A program made the position numbers and the translations under genes. From Ascidiaceihabitans sp. (GTDB taxonomy: Bacteria; Pseudomonadota; Alphaproteobacteria; Rhodobacterales; Rhodobacteraceae), in NCBI GenBank assembly GCA_028388995.1, contig JAOEQC010000002.1:1-62070 (forward strand): 62,070 nt of DNA. Reading direction: 5' to 3'. Position 1 is the stretch's first letter. Each line of letters begins with the position of its first letter. This document shows positions 28,519 to 37,138 of this stretch, piece by piece. The notes below the pieces were generated by a model. That model was not told the DNA's origin and made no database searches. It saw only the letters and a program-made list of their open reading frames with translations.

Positions 28519-29424
28519 CTATAGTTGCGTGCCTGCCACAATTGGCCAGCCGTTCTGGAACTGCCCAGCATCTTGCGTACTTTTACCTGCACGCTGCAAG
28601 TGTGTCAGTCTAATCGCGCCACTGCCACACGCAATCGTCAAAGCGTCATCCAAGACTGCACCAGCATTCCCATTCTGATCAACCAATGTAGAGCCAAGAA
28701 CCTTAATACGCGTTCCATTCATCTCAAACCATGCGCCGGGGAACGATGATAGACCACGGATCAACCGATCAACTTCAACGGCTGATTTGGTCCAATCAAT
28801 CGCAGCTTCTGCCTTGTCTATTTTGGCCGCGTAGGTGATCCCCTCTTCGGGTTGTACCTGCGGTGTTAGCTGATCCAAACTTGCCAACGTCTCTACAATC
28901 GCATCCGCACCAAGCACGCTAAGGCGGTCATGTAACTGCAAGGTCGTTTCCGTTTCACCGATCGAAATCGTATGTCGGCTTAGAACTGGGCCTGTGTCCA
29001 ATCCTGCCTCCATCTGCATAATGCAGACACCCGTTTCAGCATCACCAGCCATAATGGCGCGGTGAATTGGTGCCGCCCCACGCCAACGCGGCAAAAGGCT
29101 TGCGTGAATATTCAGACACCCATTCTTGGACGCATCCAAAATGGATTGGGGCAGGATTAAACCATATGCCACGACGACTACGACATCTGCTTCCAGCGCT
29201 ACAAAATCGGCAAAGGCCTCTTCGGTGCGAACGCTTTGAGGATAACGCACCATCAAACCAAGCGCCTCGGCCTTAGATTGAACTGGGCTTGGGCGATCTT
29301 TCTTGCCACGGCCTGCAGGGCGTGGTGGCTGGGAATAGACTGCAACGATCTCGTGACCTGCATCAACAAGCGATTCAAGCACCGAAACCGAAAAACCCGG
29401 TGTACCCATAAAGATTATACGCAT
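28519..29424 (-). CDS. fmt: Methionyl-tRNA formyltransferase
   Basis: Fmt (301 aa) formylates initiator Met-t[23 protein letters not shown] is the N-terminus, [14 protein letters not shown] and [20 protein letters not shown], with the catalytic Asn/His/Asp region, follow, and [20 protein letters not shown] is the formyltransferase signature. The C-terminal tRNA-binding domain has [11 protein letters not shown] and [21 protein letters not shown] use the second of two adjacent ATGs because the GAGGGA site is better spaced. It is transcribed after three deformylase-family genes, joining formylation and deformylation in one operon. Confidence 0.95.
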   Translation of the reverse strand: MRIIFMGTPGFSVSVLESLVDAGHEIVAVYSQPPRPAGRGKKDRPSPVQSKAEALGLMVRYPQSVRTEEAFADFVALEADVVVVVAYGLILPQSILDASKNGCLNIHASLLPRWRGAAPIHRAIMAGDAETGVCIMQMEAGLDTGPVLSRHTISIGETETTLQLHDRLSVLGADAIVETLASLDQLTPQVQPEEGITYAAKIDKAEAAIDWTKSAVEVDRLIRGLSSFPGAWFEMNGTRIKVLGSTLVDQNGNAGAVLDDALTIACGSGAIRLTHLQRAGKSTQDAGQFQNGWPIVAGTQL

Positions 29425-29465
29425 CATTCCCTCGCAGTGGCATGCCGTTGGCACACCCAAAAAAC

Positions 29466-29957
29466 TTATGTTTTACGTGCTTTACGCAGCAGCATATCGC
29501 GTTTGACACGGCCAAGATTGTCAAAATACATTTTGCCCTGCAGATGATCGATTTGGTGCTGAACGCTCGTCGCTTCAAGCCCTGTAAAATCACCACGCGT
29601 TATTACGCCATCTTCATTAAGATACCGGACGCTTACATTCTTAGGCCGCTTAATAATCGCAGAAACACCCAGTAAATTTGGGCTGGCTTCGTCATGAGTG
29701 TTCATTTCTTCTGACGTTGACAGGATAGTTGGGTTTGCCAAAAATATTCGCCGTTTGCGATCCGGCGACGCATCGACTATGGCCAGCTGCATCATGACGC
29801 CGATTTGTGGCGCGGCTAATCCAACACCGGGCATCGCATCCATCGTCTCAACCATATCCGACCAGATCAAACGGATCTGATCGGTTATTTCGACAACTTC
29901 CGGCACGGCTGTGCGCAACCGCTTGTCTGGCCAACTGACAAACGGGCGAACCGTCAT
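29466..29957 (-). CDS. Peptide deformylase-like protein with degenerate active site
   Basis: A 163-aa deformylase paralogue. Motif 1, GVGLAAPQ (residues 44-51), is intact. Motif 2, normally EGCLS with the metal-binding Cys, reads EASPN at residues 90-94, so the Cys is replaced (Ser92 in a simple alignment). Motif 3, normally HExxDH, reads HQIDH at 134-138: both His ligands remain but the catalytic Glu is Gln. Loss of both the Cys ligand and the general acid/base predicts no deformylase activity. The frame is intact, and its ATG overlaps the stop of the preceding gene (ATGA), so it is probably kept for another role, such as ribosome or partner binding. Confidence 0.9.
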   Translation of the reverse strand: MTVRPFVSWPDKRLRTAVPEVVEITDQIRLIWSDMVETMDAMPGVGLAAPQIGVMMQLAIVDASPDRKRRIFLANPTILSTSEEMNTHDEASPNLLGVSAIIKRPKNVSVRYLNEDGVITRGDFTGLEATSVQHQIDHLQGKMYFDNLGRVKRDMLLRKARKT

Positions 29958-30454
29958 TGGGTCGCCTCGTACTGCGCAATCGAAGCCGCGCGCGTGTCAG
30001 CTTCCAAATGATCAAATGTCACAATCCCATCAAGATGGTCGATTTCATGCTGCACACAGGCCGCACCGAACCCATCAAAGGATTGAACATAACGACCACC
30101 CTCAAGGGAAGACCAAACCATCTGAACCTGCGACGGGCGGTTCACTTCAGCCAATATGCCCGGAATTGAAAGGCAGCCCTCTTCCAAAACAGCGCGCTCT
30201 TCGCCAATTTCTTGTAACATTGGATTGATGCAAACCAACGGGTCCGATTTGTCTTCTTTCCAACCGATATCCATCACAAACAGACGGTGTAATGAACCAA
30301 CCTGAGACGCGGCTAAACCACGTCCCTTAGCAGCATACATGGTGTCCAACATATCTTGGGCCAAAGTGCGAATTTCTTGGGTGATTTCCTCAACCTGAAC
30401 ACAGACCTCAGTCAGTCGCGCATCTGGCCAAAGGACGATATCTAGGACGCTCAT
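29954..30454 (-). CDS. def: Peptide deformylase (second copy)
   Basis: A 166-aa deformylase that removes the N-formyl group from nascent proteins. Motif 1 is GRGLAASQVG, with Ser where Pro is usual. Motif 2 is EEGCLSIPG with the metal Cys, and motif 3 is VQHEIDHLDG with both His and the catalytic Glu. All catalytic residues are present, so it should be active. It is the middle of three tandem paralogues, six bases after the first and overlapping the third by four. Confidence 0.92.
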   Translation of the reverse strand: MSVLDIVLWPDARLTEVCVQVEEITQEIRTLAQDMLDTMYAAKGRGLAASQVGSLHRLFVMDIGWKEDKSDPLVCINPMLQEIGEERAVLEEGCLSIPGILAEVNRPSQVQMVWSSLEGGRYVQSFDGFGAACVQHEIDHLDGIVTFDHLEADTRAASIAQYEATQ

Positions 30455-30460
30455 TCCTGA

Positions 30461-30979
30461 TCAACCCCGCGCCAATTCGCGCTTTAGCTTCACCATTTTA
30501 CGGGTGATCATCTGGCGGCGAATGGGTTTGATGTGGTCGATGAACAACTTACCCTTAAGGTGATCGATTTCATGCTGAACACAGGTGGCCCACAAGCCAT
30601 CCATCTCTTCGTTTTGTTCGTTCCCATCACGATCCATCCAGCGTACTTGCACTGTTTTAGGTCGCGTAACATCCGCAAACAAATCGGGGATAGATAAACA
30701 CCCCTCTTCATAGACGTTCTTTTCATCCGACGATGCGATAATTTCCGGATTAAACATGATCAAAGGACGGGCCGTTTCACCCTCTTCTTTGACGCAGTCC
30801 AAAACAATCAAACGGTGCAAAATACCGATCTGCGGCGCAGCCAATCCAACGCCAGGGGCATCATACATGGTTTGCAACATATCATCAGCAAGCATGCGCA
30901 ATTCATCTGTCAAATCTGGCACATCAGCGCAGATTTTTTTCAGGCGGGGGTCGGGGTGCAATAAAATAGGACGTATCAT
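30461..30979 (-). CDS. def: Peptide deformylase (first copy)
   Basis: A 172-aa canonical deformylase. MIRPILLHPDPRLKKIC starts the protein; motif 1 is [10 protein letters not shown], motif 2 EEGCLSIPD and motif 3 VQHEIDHLKGKLFIDHI. The frame is open to 31138, but ATG 30979 gives the family start. It heads the leftward def-def-def-like-fmt run and is divergent from the aminotransferase gene. This is the most standard of the three copies and is probably the housekeeping enzyme. Confidence 0.95.
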   Translation of the reverse strand: MIRPILLHPDPRLKKICADVPDLTDELRMLADDMLQTMYDAPGVGLAAPQIGILHRLIVLDCVKEEGETARPLIMFNPEIIASSDEKNVYEEGCLSIPDLFADVTRPKTVQVRWMDRDGNEQNEEMDGLWATCVQHEIDHLKGKLFIDHIKPIRRQMITRKMVKLKRELARG

Positions 30980-31082
30980 GACAGTGATGTAGGACAATGT
31001 GCCGTCCCGCGCAACGCTTCTTGCAACCCTGCCATATCCCGTTAGTTTAGCAAAAACCCAGCAGGATAGTGGAGACACCCCC

Positions 31083-32252
31083 ATGAGCTTTGACGATATC
31101 ATCGACCGCCGCGGCAGCCATTGTGTAAAATGGGACATGATGGAAGAAATCTATGGCGTCCCAACGGACACCGGTCTTGCTATGTGGGTCGCTGATATGG
31201 ACTTCCGTCCGCCCCAATGCGTTTTGGATGCAGTTCAAGGACAAGTTGATCACGGGGTGATGGGCTATTTTGGGGACGATTCAAAATACAAGGAAGCCAT
31301 CAACTGGTGGATGGAAACGCGCCACAACTGGAAGGTTCATCCGTCATGGATCTTTACGACGCACGGCTTGGTCAACGGAACGGCAATGTGTGTCGATGCG
31401 TTCACATCTGCGGGCGACGGCGTTGTCTTGTTCACGCCAGTCTACCATGCATTTGCGAAGGTTATTAACGCTGCAGGCCGAAAGGTTGTCGAATGCGAGC
31501 TAACCAATAACAATGGCCGCTTTGAAATGGATTTTGAGGCATATGATGCGCAAATGACGGGTTCAGAAAAGATGGTGATCCTATGCTCGCCGCACAATCC
31601 AGGTGGACGCGTTTGGTCCAAGGCAGAGTTGCAAGGTGTCGCAGATTTCACAAAACGCCACGACCTCATTCTTGTATCTGATGAAATTCACCACGATCTG
31701 GTCATGCCAGGCAGCGCGCATATTCCCATGAGCCACATCGATGGCATTACCGATCGTCTTGTTATGATGACAGCCACAACAAAAACCTTCAACATCGCCG
31801 GTTCACACTCTGGCAACGTTATCATTGAAGACCCTGATTTACGCGCCAAATTTGCAGCGCGCATGGCCGCGATGGGCTTGTCAGCCAACTCATTTGGTCT
31901 GTTCATGGCCACAGCCGCTTATTCACCTGAGGGTGCCACATGGGTTGATGGGTTGGTTGAATACCTTGATGGAAATCGCGAAATCTTTGATGCAGGCGTG
32001 AATGCTATCCCCGGCCTTGCCTCAATGAATTTAGAGGCAACATATCTGTCGTGGGTGGATTTCGACGGCACAGGAATGAGCCGCGAGGACTTCACCAAAC
32101 GCGTTGAAAAAGACGCGCAGATTGCTGTAAACCACGGACCAACCTTTGGAACAGGTGGTGATACGTTCCTGCGCTTCAACATCGCGACGCCACGTTCACG
32201 CGTCCAAGAGGCCGTTGATCGATTAGCAAAAGCCTTTAACGACCTTCAGTAA
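31083..32252 (+). CDS. MalY/PatB-family PLP C-S lyase
   Basis: Fold-type I PLP enzyme (389 aa) of the MalY/PatB family, which includes cystathionine beta-lyases acting on cysteine conjugates. Features are TGLAMWVADMDFRPP, then THGLVNGTAMCVDAFT, the substrate segment ILCSPHNPGGRVWSKAEL, the VSDEIHHDLVMPG Asp and the Schiff-base Lys in MMTATTKTFNIAGSH; the final Arg is in DTFLRFNIATPRSRV. The family is used for methionine or sulfur metabolism; the exact substrate is not visible. GGAG lies upstream of the ATG. A hairpin follows the stop. Confidence 0.9.
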   Translation: MSFDDIIDRRGSHCVKWDMMEEIYGVPTDTGLAMWVADMDFRPPQCVLDAVQGQVDHGVMGYFGDDSKYKEAINWWMETRHNWKVHPSWIFTTHGLVNGTAMCVDAFTSAGDGVVLFTPVYHAFAKVINAAGRKVVECELTNNNGRFEMDFEAYDAQMTGSEKMVILCSPHNPGGRVWSKAELQGVADFTKRHDLILVSDEIHHDLVMPGSAHIPMSHIDGITDRLVMMTATTKTFNIAGSHSGNVIIEDPDLRAKFAARMAAMGLSANSFGLFMATAAYSPEGATWVDGLVEYLDGNREIFDAGVNAIPGLASMNLEATYLSWVDFDGTGMSREDFTKRVEKDAQIAVNHGPTFGTGGDTFLRFNIATPRSRVQEAVDRLAKAFNDLQ

Positions 32253-32260
32253 AGCGAACA

Positions 32261-32284
32261 AAGGCGCGGTTTCATCCGCGCCTT
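32261..32284. terminator. Hairpin after the PatB-like gene
   Basis: A perfect 9-bp stem (AAGGCGCGG / CCGCGCCTT) with a 6-base loop lies 8 bases after the stop. No clear T run follows on the plus strand, so efficiency is uncertain. The adjacent minus-strand gene converges on it. Confidence 0.6.
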
Positions 32285-32321
32285 AACTTAACTCGATATT
32301 TCTAACCGATTGGGCGCTGGC

Positions 32322-32675
32322 TTAGCTAGTGCGGCCCAGTAATGCGATTGGCGCATCTGGATCACGCACGAAGTCGATAGCCGGCTGTTCCGACACTGCA
32401 GTCAGGCGTTTGAATTCAAACAGCATCTCGCCCTCATCACGCTCGTTCGCAATGATCAGACATTGGAACAAGTGGATCGCACCATCATATAGGTCAACCA
32501 ATCCACGCAATTGTGGAGCTGTTTCCGCATCAATAGAGAACCCAGTCTTCCACATGCGCAGCACTTTGTATATTTCATCATCAACAGAAATCCGCAAACG
32601 CGACGCCTTTTTCATCCGCACTAATCTGGCACGATCTAGATCTGCCTGAACTTCTTTTGGAACAAATGTTGTCAT
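32322..32675 (-). CDS. Conserved hypothetical protein (117 aa)
   Basis: I do not recognise a named domain. The 117-aa protein has a basic N-terminal helix (DLDRARLVRMKKASRLRISV), a middle segment KVLRMWKTGFSIDAETAP, then LRGLVDLYDGAIHLFQCLII and EGEMLFEFKRLTAVSEQPA. There is no signal peptide or TM helix, so it is probably cytoplasmic. Codon use matches the neighbours. It has an ATG start and converges with the PatB-like gene. The well-formed frame and composition support a real gene of unknown role. Confidence 0.75.
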   Translation of the reverse strand: MTTFVPKEVQADLDRARLVRMKKASRLRISVDDEIYKVLRMWKTGFSIDAETAPQLRGLVDLYDGAIHLFQCLIIANERDEGEMLFEFKRLTAVSEQPAIDFVRDPDAPIALLGRTS

Positions 32676-32872
32676 CCGACTTCCCCTAGTTGATTAATCT
32701 AACAATGACTCATGAAGTGGCAGCTGCAAGTTAAATCTTTGTGACAGACTTAAGATATCAACCCATAGCACCAAAGACATGTGCATCTGCGCATAGTGCA
32801 TGAGCGCAGAACCCTATAGCGATGCGCGCTACAACCATTTAGCCAAGAGTTAACAATATATGGAGTTGCACA

Positions 32873-33847
32873 ATGGGACTATTGGTTGACGGCGTTTGGC
32901 ACGACACTTGGTATGATACCAAATCGACTGGCGGAAAATTTGAACGATCACAGGCGAAATTCCGCAACTGGATTACCGCAGAAGGATCTGCTGGCCCATC
33001 AGGTATCAGCGGATTCAAGGCAGAAACAGGTCGTTACCACATGTATGTCAGTGACGCATGCCCATGGGCACACCGCGCACTGATCTTCCGCCGGATCAAA
33101 GACCTCAGCAACCACATCACTATCTCAACTGTTCACCCTGACATGTTGTCAGATGGTTGGTCTTTTGAAAAAGACGAATATGGTGCGACTGGGGACACTT
33201 TGTTTGATCTGCCATTTGCACGCGACATCTATACCCGCGCAGACCCTACGTTTTCTGGCCGCGTTACCGTGCCAATTCTTTGGGACAAACAGCAGAACAC
33301 GATTGTTAGTAACGAAAGTTCCGAAATTATCCGCATGTTCAACTCTGCCTTCAACGACGTGACAGGCAACACCGATGATCTGTGGCCCCAGCACATGCAT
33401 GACGACATCGAAGTCGTGAATGCACGGATCTACGATACGCTGAACAATGGCGTCTACCGCTGCGGGTTCGCAACAACTCAAGCAGCCTACAACGAGGCCG
33501 TGCATCCGTTGTTCGATACCTTAAATTGGATCGAAAAGCGCCTGGGCACAAAACGTTATTTACTTGGGGGTCGTCTGACGGAAGCTGACTGGCGGTTGTT
33601 CACGACCCTGATCCGTTTTGATGCTGTTTATCATCTGCACTTTAAGTGTAACAAAAAACGTATCGTAGATTATCCCAATTTATGGGCCTACACCCGTGAG
33701 CTTTATCAAGTTGAGGGCGTCGCAGAAACCGTCAACTTGAACCACATCGTGCGCCACTATTATTACAGCCACGAAAGCATAAACCCAAATCGGATTATCC
33801 CCATCAATCCAACGCTAGACCTTATGGCCCCACACGGCCGGGGATAA
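32873..33847 (+). CDS. Glutathione S-transferase, Xi class (glutathionyl-hydroquinone reductase-like)
   Basis: A 324-aa GST of the YqjG/EcmB-like Xi class, which reduces glutathionyl-hydroquinones. The family starts with the GLLVDGVW motif and GKFERSQAKFRNWITAEG. SDACPWAHRALIFRRI contains the catalytic Cys, and VPILWDKQQNTIVSNESSEI is the glutathione-binding cis-Pro/Ser region. YLLGGRLTEADWRLFTTLIR and IVDYPNLWAYTRELYQ lie in the helical domain. The length and motif order are typical. It stands alone, preceded by a 197-base noncoding region and followed by the cobalamin genes. Confidence 0.92.
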   Translation: MGLLVDGVWHDTWYDTKSTGGKFERSQAKFRNWITAEGSAGPSGISGFKAETGRYHMYVSDACPWAHRALIFRRIKDLSNHITISTVHPDMLSDGWSFEKDEYGATGDTLFDLPFARDIYTRADPTFSGRVTVPILWDKQQNTIVSNESSEIIRMFNSAFNDVTGNTDDLWPQHMHDDIEVVNARIYDTLNNGVYRCGFATTQAAYNEAVHPLFDTLNWIEKRLGTKRYLLGGRLTEADWRLFTTLIRFDAVYHLHFKCNKKRIVDYPNLWAYTRELYQVEGVAETVNLNHIVRHYYYSHESINPNRIIPINPTLDLMAPHGRG

Positions 33848-34014
33848 CGCAATCCTTCAACGATTTTTTTTGCCCAAAACCCTAACATCTAGGCGACAGA
33901 AACCGGAATTGACGAACTTTGGAAAACTCACTTGATAATGATAGGGTTTTCACTTCTTTTAGATTAAACAACGGCGATACATGTTGTTCTAATGGACTTT
34001 GAAAGAGCTCAATC

Positions 34015-34950
34015 TTGACCAAAAAGAGTAATGATCACGGTGGTGGACTAGACGGTGCTGCACGCCAATACGGCGGCAACCGCACCGATTGGATTGACCT
34101 ATCGACTGGGATCAATCCCCTGCCCTATGGCCTATCTGGAATTCAACCAGACGCATGGACCGCGCTACCTGATCAAACCGCCGCCACAAACCTCAAGGAT
34201 GCGGCGCGTGCATTTTGGGCTGTACCTAACACAGCTGCAATTCTGGCCGCCCCCGGTGCATCCTCCCTCATCGCAAACATGCCACGACTCGCCCCAACAG
34301 CATCTGTTGATATCGCGGGTCCAACGTACAACGAACACGCCAGCGCATTCGAATTGGCAGGTTGGAAAACAGATGGCCCAGCTGCTGCCCAAGTAGTTGT
34401 TCATCCCAACAACCCTGATGGCCGCATCTGGTCGATTGATCAGATCAAAGCACCGATGCGAATTATTGACGAAAGCTTTTGTGATGTAATGCCTCAGCAC
34501 TCGTTGATCCTACACGCTGCTGAACCCGGTACAATCGTGTTGAAAAGTTTTGGTAAATTCTGGGGCCTCGCAGGGTTACGCCTCGGCTTTGCCATTGGCG
34601 AACTGGCGTTGATTGAGCAACTGAAAACCATGTTAGGCCCATGGCCAGTTTCCGGTCCGGCATTAGCAATTGGCGCGCAGGCACTCAGGGATCACGTTTG
34701 GGCCAACCAAACACGCGCACGCTTAGAAAAAGATTCCGCGAAACTTGACGAACTTATGACCGCAAAGGGTGCCACCGTTGTTGGCGGCACAACCTTGTTC
34801 AGGTTGTATGATGTAGGCGACGCAGCAGAATGGCAGGACCGTCTCGCCCAATCGCAAATCTGGTCGCGCATTTTTCCCTACAGCACGCGTTGGCTACGCC
34901 TTGGCTTGCCGCACCCGATGGACTGGTCTCGTATTGAGGATGCGTTATGA
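34015..34950 (+). CDS. cobC: L-threonine-O-3-phosphate decarboxylase (cobalamin synthesis)
   Basis: PLP enzyme (311 aa) that makes (R)-1-amino-2-propanol phosphate, the linker of cobalamin. DHGGGLDGAARQYGG, then WIDLSTGINPLPYG, is the typical start. NNPDGRIWS is the substrate loop, DESFCDVMP the PLP Asp region and VLKSFGKFWGLAGLRLGFAI the Lys motif. The start is TTG at 34015; the nearby ATG is out of frame. Its stop overlaps the cbiB start by 4 bases. I use the alphaproteobacterial name; the Salmonella homologue is CobD. I see no cobalamin riboswitch upstream. Confidence 0.9.
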   Translation: MTKKSNDHGGGLDGAARQYGGNRTDWIDLSTGINPLPYGLSGIQPDAWTALPDQTAATNLKDAARAFWAVPNTAAILAAPGASSLIANMPRLAPTASVDIAGPTYNEHASAFELAGWKTDGPAAAQVVVHPNNPDGRIWSIDQIKAPMRIIDESFCDVMPQHSLILHAAEPGTIVLKSFGKFWGLAGLRLGFAIGELALIEQLKTMLGPWPVSGPALAIGAQALRDHVWANQTRARLEKDSAKLDELMTAKGATVVGGTTLFRLYDVGDAAEWQDRLAQSQIWSRIFPYSTRWLRLGLPHPMDWSRIEDAL

Positions 34951-35855
34951 GCACCGCAGCACTGCTATTTTTCGCAATGATCCTTGATGCCATTTTTGGT
35001 GAACCCAAATGGTTGTGGAATAAGGTACCGCATCCTGCCGTACTTATGGGTAAACTGATCAAGTGGTGTGACGAACAATTCAACAGCGGTGACAATGCCA
35101 AGCTCAATGGCGTTCTGACGCTTCTCGCACTCGTAACTGGCGCAGCGCTCTTGGGGCATATCATCAGCTTGTTTGGCGGGATCGTCACCATCTTAGTCAC
35201 TGCAATTCTACTCGCCCAAAAATCCTTGGTTCAGCATGTCCAACGGGTTGCAAACGCCCTGCGCATCTCCCTTGCTGAGGGCCGCAAAACGGTCGCCATG
35301 ATCGTAGGGCGCGACACTGCACATATGGATCAACCCGCCGTGGCACGCGGCGCAATTGAAAGCGCGGCAGAAAACCTGAGTGACGGTGTGATCGCACCAG
35401 CCTTTTGGTTCCTGGTCGGCGGATTACCAGGTTTGATAGTCTATAAAATCGTCAATACCGCGGACAGCATGATCGGCTACAAAACCGACCGGCACGCCAA
35501 TTTCGGATGGGCCTCTGCCCGCTTTGATGATCTGCTAAACCTGATCCCGGCACGGATCACCGCAGCACTTATCGCATTGCCCGCAGGCGTTCAGGGCCAA
35601 TGGCGCGACATCATCGCCGACGCAAAACTTCACCGCTCACCAAACGCTGGCTGGCCCGAAGCGGCAATGGCACGCGCCATCGACATCGGACTATCAGGCC
35701 CACGCGCCTACGAAGGGCAGATGCAAGATTTCCCATTCGTACATCCAACGGGAAATCAGTTTGCGGGACCATCAGACATCGACGCCGCATGCTCTATGTT
35801 ATGGAAAGCGTGGGGCAGCGCACTTTTATTCACTACCATCCTCACCATTTTATAG
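34947..35855 (+). CDS. cbiB: Adenosylcobinamide-phosphate synthase
   Basis: Membrane protein (302 aa) that attaches the aminopropanol linker to adenosylcobyric acid. ILDAIFGEPKWLWNKVPHPA and VLMGKLIKW are the N-terminal family features. Hydrophobic segments follow, then VGRDTAHMDQPAVARGAIES, AENLSDGVIAPAFWFLVGG, YKIVNTADSMIGYKTDRHAN and FGWASARFDDLLNLIPARI. The ATG overlaps the cobC stop (ATGA), so the two are coupled. In the cob nomenclature of alphaproteobacteria it is also called cobD. Confidence 0.92.
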   Translation: MSTAALLFFAMILDAIFGEPKWLWNKVPHPAVLMGKLIKWCDEQFNSGDNAKLNGVLTLLALVTGAALLGHIISLFGGIVTILVTAILLAQKSLVQHVQRVANALRISLAEGRKTVAMIVGRDTAHMDQPAVARGAIESAAENLSDGVIAPAFWFLVGGLPGLIVYKIVNTADSMIGYKTDRHANFGWASARFDDLLNLIPARITAALIALPAGVQGQWRDIIADAKLHRSPNAGWPEAAMARAIDIGLSGPRAYEGQMQDFPFVHPTGNQFAGPSDIDAACSMLWKAWGSALLFTTILTIL

Positions 35856-35866
35856 CGGACACCAAT

Positions 35867-37027
35867 ATGCGCATACTTGCTTTAACCGCTGCCCTCCTCT
35901 TGCCAATCGCAGCCCACGCTAAATGCGGTGGGTCATTCAATAGTTTCAAAAGAGGATTGAAATCCGAAGCCGCTGCCCAAGGTATCTCACCAGCGAAAGC
36001 TGATGCGTTCCTGTCGGGCATCCGTAAAGATGGAAGCGTGCTAAAGGCAGATCGCGCCCAAGGTGTTTTCCAGAAACCATTCATCGAATTTTCACGCCGA
36101 TTGATTTCATCAAACCGGATCAACTCAGGGCGTTCAAACGCCAAACGTTTTGATCCCATTTTCGATAACATCGAATCCACATACGGTGTAAACCGCAACG
36201 TGTTGTTGGCGTTCTGGGCTTTTGAAACTGATTACGGCGCGTTCCAAGGTGACTTTAACACCGCCAACTCACTGGTCACATTGGCCCATGATTGCCGCCG
36301 TCCAGAATTGTTCCGCCCACAAGTTTTCGCAGCTATGACCCTTTATGAACGCGGCCAATTTGATCCAGCCCGGACAACAGGTGCATGGGCTGGTGAAATC
36401 GGAATGGTGCAAATGTTGCCGCGCGACATCCTGGAAAACGGTGTGGATGCTGACGGCGACGGCCGCGTATCACTCAAAACATCTGCTCCGGATGCACTAA
36501 CATCAGGCGGCAAGATGTTGCAGCACTTGGGTTGGAACGCAGGGCAACCATGGCTGCAAGAAGTTACCGTACCAAACAATATGAATTGGTCAAAAAGCGG
36601 CTTGGGAACCACCATGTCCGTTGGCGACTGGCAGGCAATGGGCGTTCGGGCACGTGAAGGCAAACTTGCCAACCTTCCAGCATCTTTGATTTTGCCACAA
36701 GGTCACAAAGGCCCCGCATTCCTAGCCTACCCAAACTTCAACGTTTACTTTGAATGGAACCAATCATTCACCTACGTTCTAACAGCAGCCTATTTTGCAA
36801 CACGCCTACAAGGTGCCTCGGCTTATGACGCCGGAAATCCAGATCAGGGCCTTCAGGGTGACAACATGAAACGCCTGCAATCCAAATTGCAAAAGCGTGG
36901 ATATAATGTCGGCAAAATCGATGGCATCTTGGGCGCACGTACACGCGATGCAGTTCAAGCAGAGCAACAGCGCCTTGGCCTACCAGCCGATGCATGGCCA
37001 ACACCGACGCTGCTGAACAACCTATAA
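35867..37027 (+). CDS. Lytic murein transglycosylase with peptidoglycan-binding domain
   Basis: MltB-family (SLT_2) lytic transglycosylase, 386 aa. MRILALTAALLLPIAAHAKC is a signal peptide. LLAFWAFETDYGAFQGDFNT contains the catalytic Glu, followed by GAWAGEIGMVQMLPRDIL and the C-terminal part of the SLT_2 domain. A PG_binding_1 domain (MKRLQSKLQKRGYNVGKIDG, ILGARTRDAVQAEQQRLGLP) ends the protein. The frame is open far upstream, inside cbiB, but only the ATG at 35867 gives a signal peptide. It lies 11 bases after cbiB, and a terminator hairpin follows. Confidence 0.93.
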   Translation: MRILALTAALLLPIAAHAKCGGSFNSFKRGLKSEAAAQGISPAKADAFLSGIRKDGSVLKADRAQGVFQKPFIEFSRRLISSNRINSGRSNAKRFDPIFDNIESTYGVNRNVLLAFWAFETDYGAFQGDFNTANSLVTLAHDCRRPELFRPQVFAAMTLYERGQFDPARTTGAWAGEIGMVQMLPRDILENGVDADGDGRVSLKTSAPDALTSGGKMLQHLGWNAGQPWLQEVTVPNNMNWSKSGLGTTMSVGDWQAMGVRAREGKLANLPASLILPQGHKGPAFLAYPNFNVYFEWNQSFTYVLTAAYFATRLQGASAYDAGNPDQGLQGDNMKRLQSKLQKRGYNVGKIDGILGARTRDAVQAEQQRLGLPADAWPTPTLLNNL

Positions 37028-37075
37028 ATCGACTTCACTGAAGTGATCTGTGATTCGATCCTACATCAAATAAGC

Positions 37076-37099
37076 CCCGCAGAGCGCATACTCTGCGGG
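37076..37099 (+). terminator. Hairpin terminator after the transglycosylase gene
   Basis: A perfect stem (CCCGCAGAG / CTCTGCGGG) with a 6-base loop, followed by ACTCATCTTTTC. It lies between two convergent genes and may serve smc as well. Confidence 0.7.
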
Positions 37100-37138
37100 A
37101 CTCATCTTTTCAAACTGCTATGACCTGCAACTAGGGCC

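Noticed and set aside
33848-34014. Possible cobalamin riboswitch ahead of cobC
   Set aside because: No B12-box-like conserved sequence is found and the leader is too short for a full riboswitch.
35600-35866. Extended N-terminus for the lytic transglycosylase
   Set aside because: The extension is antisense-free but lies within cbiB in another frame; only ATG 35867 gives a signal peptide.
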